From Candidatus Gastranaerophilales bacterium (GTDB lineage: Bacteria > Cyanobacteriota > Vampirovibrionia > Gastranaerophilales > Gastranaerophilaceae): DNA of 64,000 nucleotides. Of the stretch, positions 15,893 to 23,147 are shown one piece after another (the first letter of the stretch is position 1; each line of letters starts with the position of its first letter). The stretch lies in assembly GCA_910586855.1 (NCBI GenBank), contig CAJUJH010000003.1, positions 124,001-188,000 on the forward strand, read 5' to 3'. A program made the position numbers and the translations under genes. Under the pieces are notes generated by a model, which was given only the letters and a program-made list of their open reading frames with translations, was not told the origin of the DNA and did not search any database.

Positions 15893-16705
15893 ATGGCAGG
15901 AATTTTAAGCATACAGTTTGAGCCGGTATTAAATGAAATTGATAAAAATTTAAAAAAAGTTAAAACTATAATAGAAAATTTTGTAAAAGAAAATGGTAAT
16001 AAAAAGCTTGATTTAATAGTTTTACCTGAATTTTTTACAACAGGGGTTTCGCACAAATATGTCGATTTCCCAACACCAAAAGACGGCGGTGCCCCAATAG
16101 AATTTGTAGCAAATTTTGCAAAAAAATATAGTGTAAATATCGCTGCAGGTACCATAATTACAAAAGAAGACGAAAAGCTCTATAACACTATGTTTGTATT
16201 AAACAGAGAAGGAAAAACCATTGCAAAATATAATAAAATCCACCTTTTTAAATATTTTGGCGGAACAGAAAACTTAAGAATTACACCGGGCGAAAACAAG
16301 CCTGTGGTTGTAGATTTAGACTTTGCAAAAGTCGGTCTTGCAATATGTTTTGATATAAAATACCCGCTCCACTATAAAAAACTCGCACAAAATGGTGCTG
16401 AAATCATTGTAAATCCTGCTGCCTGGGCATATCTAAAAAGTATAAAAGGTCAAAAAGAACAAAATGCAAGGGTATTTAGAGCCCTAAGCATTGCACGCGC
16501 TGCTGAAAACCTTGTATACTTTGTGTCATCAAATGAATGTGGAAACGCAGACCCATTGGGCAATATAGGCAATTCAATGATAATATCTCCAATGGCAGAT
16601 ATTTTAGCCGAAGCCGGCAATGAAGATGATGCAATATACGCAGATATTGATTTAGAACTTGTTAGAACCCTTAAAACTACTACTCCTGTTGCATTTGAGG
16701 AGTAA
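15893..16705 (+). CDS. Carbon-nitrogen hydrolase (nitrilase superfamily)
   Basis: The 270-residue cytoplasmic amidohydrolase has the full catalytic triad of the family: Glu46 in LPEFF, Lys115 in NKIHLF and Cys152 in GLAICFDIKYP. It most resembles the branch 9-10 type (omega-amidase/Nit-like or carbamoylputrescine-like), but the substrate cannot be fixed from sequence. It has its own promoter and Shine-Dalgarno. Confidence 0.88.
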   Translation: MAGILSIQFEPVLNEIDKNLKKVKTIIENFVKENGNKKLDLIVLPEFFTTGVSHKYVDFPTPKDGGAPIEFVANFAKKYSVNIAAGTIITKEDEKLYNTMFVLNREGKTIAKYNKIHLFKYFGGTENLRITPGENKPVVVDLDFAKVGLAICFDIKYPLHYKKLAQNGAEIIVNPAAWAYLKSIKGQKEQNARVFRALSIARAAENLVYFVSSNECGNADPLGNIGNSMIISPMADILAEAGNEDDAIYADIDLELVRTLKTTTPVAFEE

Positions 16706-16776
16706 CCATTAAAACATTGAATATAACTATATTTCAGGCAGTTCAAAACCTGTAGTAAAACAGTCTAAAAAATCTC

Positions 16777-16806
16777 TTGCAAAGTTAAAACTCTTTAGAA
16801 TATAAT
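16777..16806 (+). promoter_or_regulatory. Promoter of the nucleoside transporter gene
   Basis: TTGCAA (16777-16782) and TATAAT (16801-16806) have an 18-nt spacer. A 65-nt leader with a GC-rich patch and an AGGA/TCCT hairpin precedes the TTG start. No known riboswitch consensus was recognised in it. Confidence 0.65.
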
Positions 16807-16877
16807 AAAAGTGGCTTAGGAGCATCCTTTATATACACCACGGAAATCCCCGCCGCAGTAAGAAAAGGAAGAAGAAA

Positions 16878-18152
16878 TTGGAAAGATTTGTTGGAATTTT
16901 TGGCATAATTGTAATACTTGGTATTTGTTTTTGGATGTCAAACAATAAGAAGAAAATAAGCCTAAAGACAGTAATATCAGGACTTTTACTCCAATTTTTC
17001 CTTGCGGTTTTTATTCTAAAAGTGCCTTTAGGACAAAAAATAATTGAGATTTTAGCAATAGGAATTGAAAAAATTCTACATTTCTCAAACTCAGGTGCAG
17101 ACTTTGTTTTCGGGTTCTTAAACAACTCAGGAGCCCGTATAGATGAACTATTTTACCCAGGAGCTTCGTTTTTATTTGCAATAAAGGTGATGGCAACCAT
17201 AATTTTTGTTATGGCAATTGTAAATATTCTCTACTATTTTGGCATAATGCAGCGTGTAGTAGCGTTTTTCGCCAAAATTATGTATAAAATAATGAACGTA
17301 TCAGGCGCAGAAGCCCTATCAAACATAGCAAGCGCCTTTGTAGGACAGGTTGAAGCCCAAATTATGATTCGTCCATACCTTGCAACTGCAACAAAATCAG
17401 AGCTTTTAGCCAGCATGACAGGCTCAATGGCTTGTATTGCAGGGGGTGTAATGGCAATTTACATCGCTATGGGCGTTCCCGCTAAATTCCTGCTTGCAGC
17501 CTCTATTATGGCAGCTCCGGGGGCTTTAGTGATTTCAAAAATTGTTTACCCTGAAACAGAAGAAAGCAAAACCAAAGATAAAGTTTCCGTAAATATTGAA
17601 AAAACCCATGTAAACTTAATTGATGCCATAGCCCATGGCGCATCAGACGGTATGAGAGTATCATTAAATGTTATTGCAATGCTTATTGCACTCCTTGCGT
17701 TAATTGCTATGATAGACTGGATTCTAGGGGGTTTGGGGCACTTCCTTTCAAACACACTTCATATGTCGCTGCCATTTTTAGACCTAAACCATTTGAGCCT
17801 GAAAACCATATTGGGAGCATTTTTCAGCCTTTTTGCACTTGTTATGGGTGTGCCGGTTGTTGATGTTTCAACAGTAGGTGCTCTTATGGGCGAAAAATTA
17901 GTATTAAATGAATTTATTGCATATACCGATTTAGCAGCCTTAAAGGATGTTTTAACGCCAAAAGCTTTGACCATAGCTAGTTTTGCCCTTTGCGGCTTTG
18001 CAAATTTTGGCTCAATAGCTATCCAGATCGGCGGTATAGGCGAGCTTGCACCTACAAGACGTGCAGAGCTGGCGCAATTAGGCATAAAAGCTTTAATTTG
18101 CGGGACATTTGCTTCTTATGTTTCAGCTTGTATGGCTGGAATACTGATGTAG
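16878..18152 (+). CDS. nupC: Concentrative nucleoside transporter (CNT/NupC family)
   Basis: The 424-residue membrane protein has about ten hydrophobic segments. CNT family features are visible: an N-terminal TM with the KVPLGQ motif, the Nucleos_tra2 core with GQVEAQIMIRPYL (equivalent of GQTEAPL), a gate region with MAIYIAMG, and a C-terminal half ending GIGELAPTRRAELAQLGIKAL. It imports nucleosides with Na+ or H+. Translation starts at TTG 16878 after AAAAGGAAG, since the first in-frame residues MERFVGIFG match the family start. Confidence 0.93.
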   Translation: MERFVGIFGIIVILGICFWMSNNKKKISLKTVISGLLLQFFLAVFILKVPLGQKIIEILAIGIEKILHFSNSGADFVFGFLNNSGARIDELFYPGASFLFAIKVMATIIFVMAIVNILYYFGIMQRVVAFFAKIMYKIMNVSGAEALSNIASAFVGQVEAQIMIRPYLATATKSELLASMTGSMACIAGGVMAIYIAMGVPAKFLLAASIMAAPGALVISKIVYPETEESKTKDKVSVNIEKTHVNLIDAIAHGASDGMRVSLNVIAMLIALLALIAMIDWILGGLGHFLSNTLHMSLPFLDLNHLSLKTILGAFFSLFALVMGVPVVDVSTVGALMGEKLVLNEFIAYTDLAALKDVLTPKALTIASFALCGFANFGSIAIQIGGIGELAPTRRAELAQLGIKALICGTFASYVSACMAGILM

Positions 18153-18245
18153 AAAGCATTTATAACGCTCTAACGTGCAAAAATCAGTTTCGATAAGGCT
18201 TTTAGCCTAATTTAATAAATATCTTGTAAAGAAAACATCTAAAAT

Positions 18246-18416
18246 ATGACTATAATCGAAAAAAAGATAAATTTAAATCTCAAAAACGGCACTCTGCCTG
18301 AAATTGACACTATTGAAAACGCCATAAAAGAAGCAGGGCTTGAGCCTGTGCGCTGGGCAATTGTTGATATAAATAAAAATGAATGCACTATTTTAGCTAA
18401 CGGGGTACAAAAATAG
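18246..18416 (+). CDS. Small conserved-looking protein, 56 residues
   Basis: ATG 18246 to TAG 18414-18416. The frame has native AT-rich codon use, unlike the array that follows. The product begins MTIIEKKINLNL and contains a beta-alpha-beta-like pattern with EPVRWAIVDI near the middle. The family is not recognised. It resembles small ligand- or peptide-processing partners only superficially. The Shine-Dalgarno is weak (AAAGAAA). It is the last native-composition gene before the cassette array. Confidence 0.5.
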   Translation: MTIIEKKINLNLKNGTLPEIDTIENAIKEAGLEPVRWAIVDINKNECTILANGVQK

Positions 18417-18586
18417 CTCATAACAAGGATTTTACCGTTAGAATAATTTTATAACGCTATGTTTATAATTTGCAAAAATAAAAACACACCCTTATCATAA
18501 AATTAGACACCCCCAGAGTACTTTAGTTTAAGGATTAAGGTAGAGAGGGTTTTTCAAATCGTCGGTAAGGCCGCTGAGTCAATATT

Positions 18587-18630
18587 TTAGCGGTTCATAT
18601 TTATGTAAAATACACATAAATAACCGTTTA
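18587..18630. other. Extended hairpin in the leader of the cassette array
   Basis: TATTTATGT (18598-18606) pairs with ACATAAATA (18614-18622). Flanking CGGTT and AACCG extend the imperfect palindrome. It lies in the 310-nt gene-free stretch 18417-18728. Two TTAGACAC copies (near 18507 and 18670) and two AGTACTT motifs also bracket the hairpin. It may mark an old insertion or recombination site at the array edge. Confidence 0.45.
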
Positions 18631-18728
18631 ACAGAGTTTATGCCGTTAAACCAAAGTACTTACCTAATTTTAGACACAGCGTACGTTGATATCTCAAATA
18701 TTCATTCAAAGCAGGCTATTTTATTACA

Positions 18729-19005
18729 CAGCTCTGCGACAGGGACTCAAGCTCCTCTTATGGCGCTGCACGATGTTATTACTTGCATGGCGGCTGCCAG
18801 GGCGCAGCTACAGGTAACAACGAAGCTAACCACTGCTACCCGTACGATTTATGGTCAGGCTCAGAGGTTGAAGGCAGCTCTTACCACAGAGGTTATGGGC
18901 TTTACAATGGTTATCTGCATTATGATTCCAATTTCTGCGGCACAGGTATGTATGCTAAGTGTGTTTCTGGTTATGCTTTCGCTGTGCGCTGTGTCCTGGG
19001 TTTGA
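18729..19005 (+). other. Cassette 1
   Basis: This is a complete domain: QLCDRDSSSSYGAARC, GGCQGAATGNN, CYPYDLWSGS, a Tyr/Gly-rich variable segment with NFCGTGMYAKC, and AVRCVLGL. There is no start or ribosome site. The upstream frame is closed, so the domain cannot be translated on its own. Confidence 0.75.
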
Positions 19006-19042
19006 GCTCTATTTTTTGTTGCTTCAGCTTACAGCAGGTTTA

Positions 19043-19273
19043 CAGCTGTGCGACAAGTATGAGAGCTCTAAGTACGGCGCTGTACAGTGCAAAGTTTTGT
19101 ATGGCAGCTGTCAGGGCACTTCGGATAACCACTGCATCCCGCATCACGTTTGGTCAAGTTCTTCCGGTAACAGTTGTTACTGGTATCGCTGGCTTGACTC
19201 CGGTCAGTTCGGTATTAACAATTGCAATCCAATAGGTGCAGCTCACTCTGTGCGCTGTGTCCTGGGTTTGAAG
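19043..19273 (+). other. Cassette 2
   Basis: A shorter version with LCDKYESSKYGAVQC, GSCQGTSDN, CIPHHVWSSSSGN, YWYRWLDSGQFGIN and SVRCVLGLKS. Its variable core is nearly the same as that of cassette 3, which shows recent duplication or conversion. Confidence 0.75.
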
Positions 19274-19310
19274 AGCATAAAACCATGCAAAACACAGCAG
19301 ACAGTTTAAG

Positions 19311-19720
19311 AGCTCTGCGACAGCCAGCCCAGTGTTTCTTACGGCGCTGTACAGTATGCGTAAGCCGGTGCTAAATTTACCAATGTGCGAGCATTGGTAA
19401 AAAGAAGCATTTGCGTGGCGAGGCCCTGCCGTATGAAAGGCGACTATACGTCACGTTTTGTGGGAGGGAGATGTTGAGCAAAATTTGTGACAACGTTAGT
19501 GAAAACAAATTTTTGCGAAACACCCGCAGGAAGCTGTTATCCATTGGTTGGCGGCTGCCAGGGCGCTTACAACAGCAACTGCTACCCGCACCACGTTTGG
19601 TCAAGCTCCTCGGATAACAACTGTTATTGGTATCGCTGGCTTGATTCAGGCGAATTTGGTATTAACGAATGCCGACCGGCTACTGGCACTCACTCTGTGC
19701 GCTGTGTCCTGGGTTTGAAG
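19311..19720 (+). pseudogene. Cassette 3, interrupted
   Basis: The 5' piece (19311-19360, LCDSQPSVSYGAVQ) and 3' piece (about 19531-19720, GGCQGAYNSNCYPHHVW to SVRCVLGL) are separated by about 170 bp of unrelated sequence, so the domain is broken. The 3' piece closely matches cassette 2. Confidence 0.7.
19361..19530. mobile_element. Insertion splitting cassette 3
   Basis: About 170 bp without similarity to any cassette. It begins near a perfect ACCAATG-tgcgag-CATTGGT hairpin (19378-19397). No transposase frame and no clear target duplication was found. Element identity is unknown, and the exact ends are approximate. Confidence 0.4.
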
Positions 19721-19778
19721 AGTATAAATACCACATCAAAATGTTTAATGGTAAACACAGCAATATTACCGTAAAAGC

Positions 19779-20002
19779 CCTACATTTGGTGCTGTAAAAT
19801 GCGGTAGTTATGGCGGCTGCCAGGGTTCAGCATATAACAACTGCTACCCGGACCACTTATGGTCAAGCGTTTTGAGAGCAAGCGGCTACTACACGGCTAT
19901 ACGTTTGCTAGGTGGTGCATTTTCTTCTGCTTCAGTATGCGACGGCACAGGTAAGTGTATTAGCACCTACGCCTTTGGTGTGCGCTGTGTCCTGGATTTG
20001 AT
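19779..20002 (+). other. Cassette 4 (5'-truncated)
   Basis: Lacks the LCD start and begins at PTFGAVKC. It continues GGCQGSAYNN, CYPDHLWSS, a variable part with LLGGAFSSASVCDGTGKC, and FGVRCVLDL. Confidence 0.7.
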
Positions 20003-20021
20003 ATCCAGAGAGTACGGTTTG

Positions 20022-20283
20022 CAGCTCTGCGAGCGGTATGAGAGTTCTTCTTATGGCGCAGCACGGTGTTGGGAGTACTATGGCGGCTGCCAGGGCGCAG
20101 CTAATAGTATATCTGCAAACGCTAACAACTGCTACCCGAACGACTTATGGTCAAGCACCCCGGCTGGCTCAGAGTATCGTGCACTGGACTTAGTGGGAGG
20201 CATCTTTCGTCCGTATGGTCCTTGCGGTACTGGTTATTGTCCAAGCTCATTAGCCTTTTCTGCGCGCTGTGTCCTGGTTTTGA
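20022..20283 (+). other. Cassette 5
   Basis: QLCERYESSSYGAARC, GGCQGAANS, NNCYPNDLWSST, PCGTGYCPSSLAF and SARCVLVL. It is in frame with cassette 4 across a 20-nt linker, so this pair could be read as one frame. Its 3' linker (TTTTGATATCTGCAGACC) matches that of cassette 8. Confidence 0.7.
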
Positions 20284-20304
20284 TATCTGCAGACCACCGG
20301 TTTA

Positions 20305-20613
20305 CAGCTCTGTGACTGGGATAATAGCTCTAAGTACGGCGCTGCACAGTGCTACAGACTTGCTGGCGGCTGCCAGGGAGCTGCTACAGGTAACTCAGAT
20401 GCTAACAACTGTTTCCCATCCGCTAGGTGGTCAGGTACAAAGGTAAGCAGTACCGAGTATTATGACTATGCACTTAACTACGGCAATCTTAGTATGGAGA
20501 TAAGACGGGCTGTTTACGCCTTTTCTGTGCGCTGTTCGCTCCTTGCCATATTAGGCATAGGGTGAAGTCTCACCCTATTACCCTAGGCTGTAATACGCTG
20601 TGTCATGGATTTG
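20305..20613 (+). pseudogene. Cassette 6, broken at its 3' anchor
   Basis: LCDWDNSSKYGAAQC, GGCQGAATGNS, NNCFPSARWSGTK and a variable core almost identical to cassette 8 (STEYYDYALNYGNL). The 3' anchor is split by a 66-bp insert after GCGCTGT, then resumes CGCTGTGTCATGG. Confidence 0.7.
20536..20601. mobile_element. 66-bp hairpin insertion with 6-bp direct repeat
   Basis: CGCTGT occurs at 20530-20535 and again at 20596-20601, as a target duplication would. Between them is ATAGGGTGA-agtc-TCACCCTAT (20557-20578), a perfect 9-bp hairpin. Removing the insert restores the cassette anchor. It looks like a minimal hairpin element or a trace of a transient insertion. Confidence 0.5.
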
Positions 20614-20663
20614 TTTTAGAATTACAAAATTAGAATAAATTCAGGCTACAAATACTTGAAGAA

Positions 20664-20913
20664 ATTCTGCAACAGAGGGTTAAGTTCTTCATACGGCGCT
20701 GCACAGTGTGCAAGCAGTAGACACGGTTGTCAGGGTGTTGGTGATGGCAGCTGCTGGCCAAACCATCTGTGGACTGGTACATATATTACTACTGGCATTT
20801 ACAGAGGTTTTGCCTTAAGCGGTGTCGATGGTCTTACGTCTGTTATAGCTTGCGACGGCACAGGCAGGTGTGACGCCACTATCCCTTTTTCTGTGCGCTG
20901 TGTCCTGGATTTG
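20664..20913 (+). other. Cassette 7 (most diverged)
   Basis: FCNRGLSSSYGAAQC, HGCQGVGDGS, CWPNHLWTGT, ACDGTGRCDATIPF and SVRCVLDL. The 5' block has diverged (TTCTGCAAC in place of CTCTGCGAC). Confidence 0.7.
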
Positions 20914-20974
20914 TTTTATGTTTTGCTAGAAATTCAAAACTACTGCAAATTAACAGAATGCTGACTACTGTTTG

Positions 20975-21203
20975 CAGCTATGCGAGCAATATGAGAGTTC
21001 TAAGTACGGTGCAGTGCAGTGTAACTGGGTGGGCAGCAGCTGCCAGGGCGCTTACAATAACACCTGCTACCCGTCTGCCAGATGGTCAGGCACAAAGGCA
21101 AGCAGTACCGAGTATTATGACTACGCACTTAACTACGGCAATCTTGGTATGGAGATAAGGCTGCCTACTTATGCCTTTTCTGTGCGCTGTGTCCTGGTTT
21201 TGA
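20975..21203 (+). other. Cassette 8
   Basis: QLCEQYESSKYGAVQC, SSCQGAYNNT, CYPSARWSGTK, STEYYDYALNYGNLG and SVRCVLVL. The core matches cassette 6, while the 5' part resembles cassette 2 and the 3' linker cassette 5, so it is a mosaic. Confidence 0.75.
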
Positions 21204-21224
21204 TATCTGCAGACCGTCGGTTTG

Positions 21225-21477
21225 CAGCTCTGCGACAGAGATGCGAGTTCTTCTTACGGCGCCGCTCAGTGCCACTGGGTTCACAGCTGTCAGGGCGCAA
21301 CTCAAGGCTATGGTGAGGCTGATTACTGTTATCCCTACATTTTATGGTCCAGCAGACGGGTAAGCAATCTTAAGGCTTGGTCGCCGGAGCTGCTTGGAGG
21401 CAGCTTTTTTGAGAACTACGGGGATGCAGGGCACCCGGTTACGCAGGCCATATCTGTGCGCTGTGTCCTGGATTTGA
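21225..21477 (+). other. Cassette 9
   Basis: QLCDRDASSSYGAAQC, HSCQGATQGYGEADY, CYPYILWSS, WSPELLGGSFFENYG and SVRCVLDL. Its 3' end and linker begin the perfect 95-bp repeat shared with cassette 10/11. Confidence 0.75.
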
Positions 21478-21828
21478 TACCTTTTAGGGTACAGACAATC
21501 AGCTCTGCGACAGAGAGTTAAGCTCTTCTTACGGTGCTGCACGGTGCTACTACTTGGCTGGCGGCTGCCAGGGCGCAGCTTTGAATACTAATTGGGCTAA
21601 CAAATGCTACCCGTACCACTTATGGTCAGGTACACCAAGCGGAGCAGAGTATTGGTCGCCGAACCTGAATGCCGGTTCTATTAATCTTACCGGTGCTTGC
21701 GGTACTGGTCACTGCCCTGTTTCACTCACATTTTCTGTGCGCTGTGTCCTGGATTTGATACCTTTTAGGGTACAGACAATCAGCTCTGCGACAGAGAGTT
21801 AAGCTCTTCTTACGGTGCTGCACGGTGC
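21453..21828. repeat. Perfect 95-bp direct repeat within the array
   Basis: 21453-21547 and 21734-21828 are identical over 95 bp. They span the end of one cassette, the 22-nt linker and the first 48 nt of the next. The 281-bp offset equals one unit, so one cassette step was duplicated or homogenised recently. Confidence 0.85.
21500..21758 (+). other. Cassette 10
   Basis: QLCDRELSSSYGAARC, GGCQGAALNTN, KCYPYHLWSGT, ACGTGHCPVSLTF and SVRCVLDL. The 5' 48 nt are identical to cassette 11. Confidence 0.75.
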
Positions 21829-22057
21829 CTCAACCTGAGCGGCGGCTGCCAGGGCGCAGTTTCCGGTACCCCTTGGGCAGACCATTGCTACCCGTTTTAT
21901 ATATGGTCCGGCTCCGAGCTTGGTACTTCTTTGTATCACCAGGTTTATGAGGTAAGTTCCGGTTCTTTACGTTATGTATCAGGTACTTGCGGGAATGACG
22001 CTTATGGTAAGTGTATTAACAGCTGGGCACTTTCTGTGCGCTGTGTCCTGGATTTGA
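21781..22057 (+). other. Cassette 11
   Basis: QLCDRELSSSYGAARC, GGCQGAVSGT, HCYPFYIWSGS, YHQVYEVSSGSLRYVSG, CGNDAYGKC and SVRCVLDL. The variable core is related to cassette 12. Confidence 0.75.
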
Positions 22058-22092
22058 ATTTCGTTTCTGCAAATTCAAAATACAGACGATTG

Positions 22093-22356
22093 CAGCTCTG
22101 CGATGCAGGTGCAAGTTCCTCTTACGGTGCTGCACGGTGCGATGCGCTTATTAGCGGCTGCCAAGGCTCGAGTAACCCTAACTGTCACCCGTTTTTTGTA
22201 TGGTCAGGTTCAAAGGTTAGCGAGTCAGTTTATCAGGTGTATGAGCTAGGCTCCGGTGCTTGGCGTTATACATCAGATACTTGCGGCAGCGGAGCTTATG
22301 GCAAGTGCGGCAGTGTGTGGGCAAGTTCTGTGCGCTGTGTCCTGGATTTGAAGTAA
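22093..22356 (+). other. Cassette 12 (last, with stop)
   Basis: QLCDAGASSSYGAARC, SGCQGSSNPN, CHPFFVWSGS, YQVYELGSGAWRYTSD, CGSGAYGKC and SVRCVLDLK followed by TAA. The array ends here. Native AT-rich sequence resumes before grpE. Confidence 0.75.
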
Positions 22357-22505
22357 AATACATTTAGCTGCGCAGTTTCTAATTCTCAAAGAATACCTAG
22401 CTCAACTTTCTTATTTTTAAAATATTAATAAAAAGTTAATATAATTAGACAAGAGATATTGATACGTTACAATATTATTAATAGTGACTTTTAAAGGAGA
22501 AGATT

Positions 22506-23132
22506 ATGTTTAAAAAAGAGGATGAAGAAAAAAATAATCCCTTTAAAGATGAGAATTTTACGGAAGAAACTGCTGAAGAAAAACCTGAAAACAACGAAGA
22601 AACACCGGTAGAAGCACCGGAAACTGCAAAAGAAGAAACTCCCGGCGGCAAAGAAGCAGCACTTCAAGCAGAATTAGACAGTTTAAATAATAAATATTTA
22701 AGACTTGCAGCTGATTTTGATAATTTTAGAAAACGTCAGATGCAGGAAAGAGAAAGTCTTTTAAAATACGGTGCCGAAGATACTTTGAAAAAAATCATTA
22801 CCGTGCTTGACACATTTGAGCGTGCTAAAAAATCTGTTGCAGATATGAGCGAATGTGACAAAGTTAAAGAAAGCTATGATGTAGGTATCAAGCAGCTTTA
22901 CGATACTTTAGATAAAATTGGTTTGAAAAAAATTGAAGCCAAAGGTGAAGAATTTGACCCAAATATCCATGAAGCTGTAATGCAAACTCCGACTAATGAT
23001 TACCCCTCAAACACTGTAATTGATGAATTACAAACAGGCTATAAACTTTTTGATAAGGTTTTAAGACCAACATTTGTAAATGTTGCAACAGAAGCACCGG
23101 AAGAGCAAAATAACGAGCAAAAAGAAGAGTAA
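22506..23132 (+). CDS. grpE: Nucleotide exchange factor GrpE
   Basis: The 208-residue protein has an acidic, Glu/Pro-rich N-terminal tail (about 60 residues), then the GrpE core with a long dimerisation helix (LAADFDNFRKRQMQERE) and the beta-domain ending FDKVLRPTFVNVA. It releases ADP from DnaK. Shine-Dalgarno AAAGGAG is upstream. It is 15 nt from dnaJ in an operon without dnaK in the window. No CIRCE element was seen upstream. Confidence 0.95.
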   Translation: MFKKEDEEKNNPFKDENFTEETAEEKPENNEETPVEAPETAKEETPGGKEAALQAELDSLNNKYLRLAADFDNFRKRQMQERESLLKYGAEDTLKKIITVLDTFERAKKSVADMSECDKVKESYDVGIKQLYDTLDKIGLKKIEAKGEEFDPNIHEAVMQTPTNDYPSNTVIDELQTGYKLFDKVLRPTFVNVATEAPEEQNNEQKEE

Positions 23133-23147
23133 AAACAGGAAAATCAA

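Larger units (their letters stand above)
18729..22356 (+). repeat. Tandem array of twelve promoterless C-terminal domain cassettes
   Basis: Twelve units of roughly 230-310 bp lie head to tail in the plus direction, in differing frames. Each encodes one Cys-rich domain with a common plan: QLCDxxxSSSYGAxxC, then GGCQGA, CYPxxLW, variable Tyr/Gly-rich segments, and SVRCVLDL. None has an N-terminus, start codon with Shine-Dalgarno, or promoter. Stops separate the units. The 14-mer GCGCTGTGTCCTGG is identical in 11 of 12. The stretch is visibly GC-richer than its neighbours. The C-terminal SVRCV motif recalls FISUMP/C-type-lectin-like surface domains and the C-termini of some type IV pilin-like proteins. 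The best explanation is a silent donor store for gene conversion into an expressed gene outside the window. A decayed gene family is the alternative. Confidence 0.75.

Noticed and set aside
16807..16877. Purine or other riboswitch in front of nupC
   Set aside because: The leader is only about 70 nt and none of the known consensus motifs is visible. It is kept only as a structured leader.
18640..21316. Open frames starting at ATG or GTG inside the array, read as complete genes
   Set aside because: Their starts fall inside conserved domain blocks or other-frame sequence without Shine-Dalgarno, and frames change at each linker. The conserved protein pattern only appears in the cassette frames.
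18729..22356. CRISPR array
   Set aside because: Units are 230-310 bp with partly coding, graded similarity. There are no short identical repeats with unique spacers and no cas genes.
18729..22356. Diversity-generating retroelement (template and variable repeats)
   Set aside because: Cassettes differ by indels and all kinds of substitution, not only at adenines, and no reverse transcriptase or accessory gene is present in the window. It cannot be excluded for the recipient gene elsewhere.
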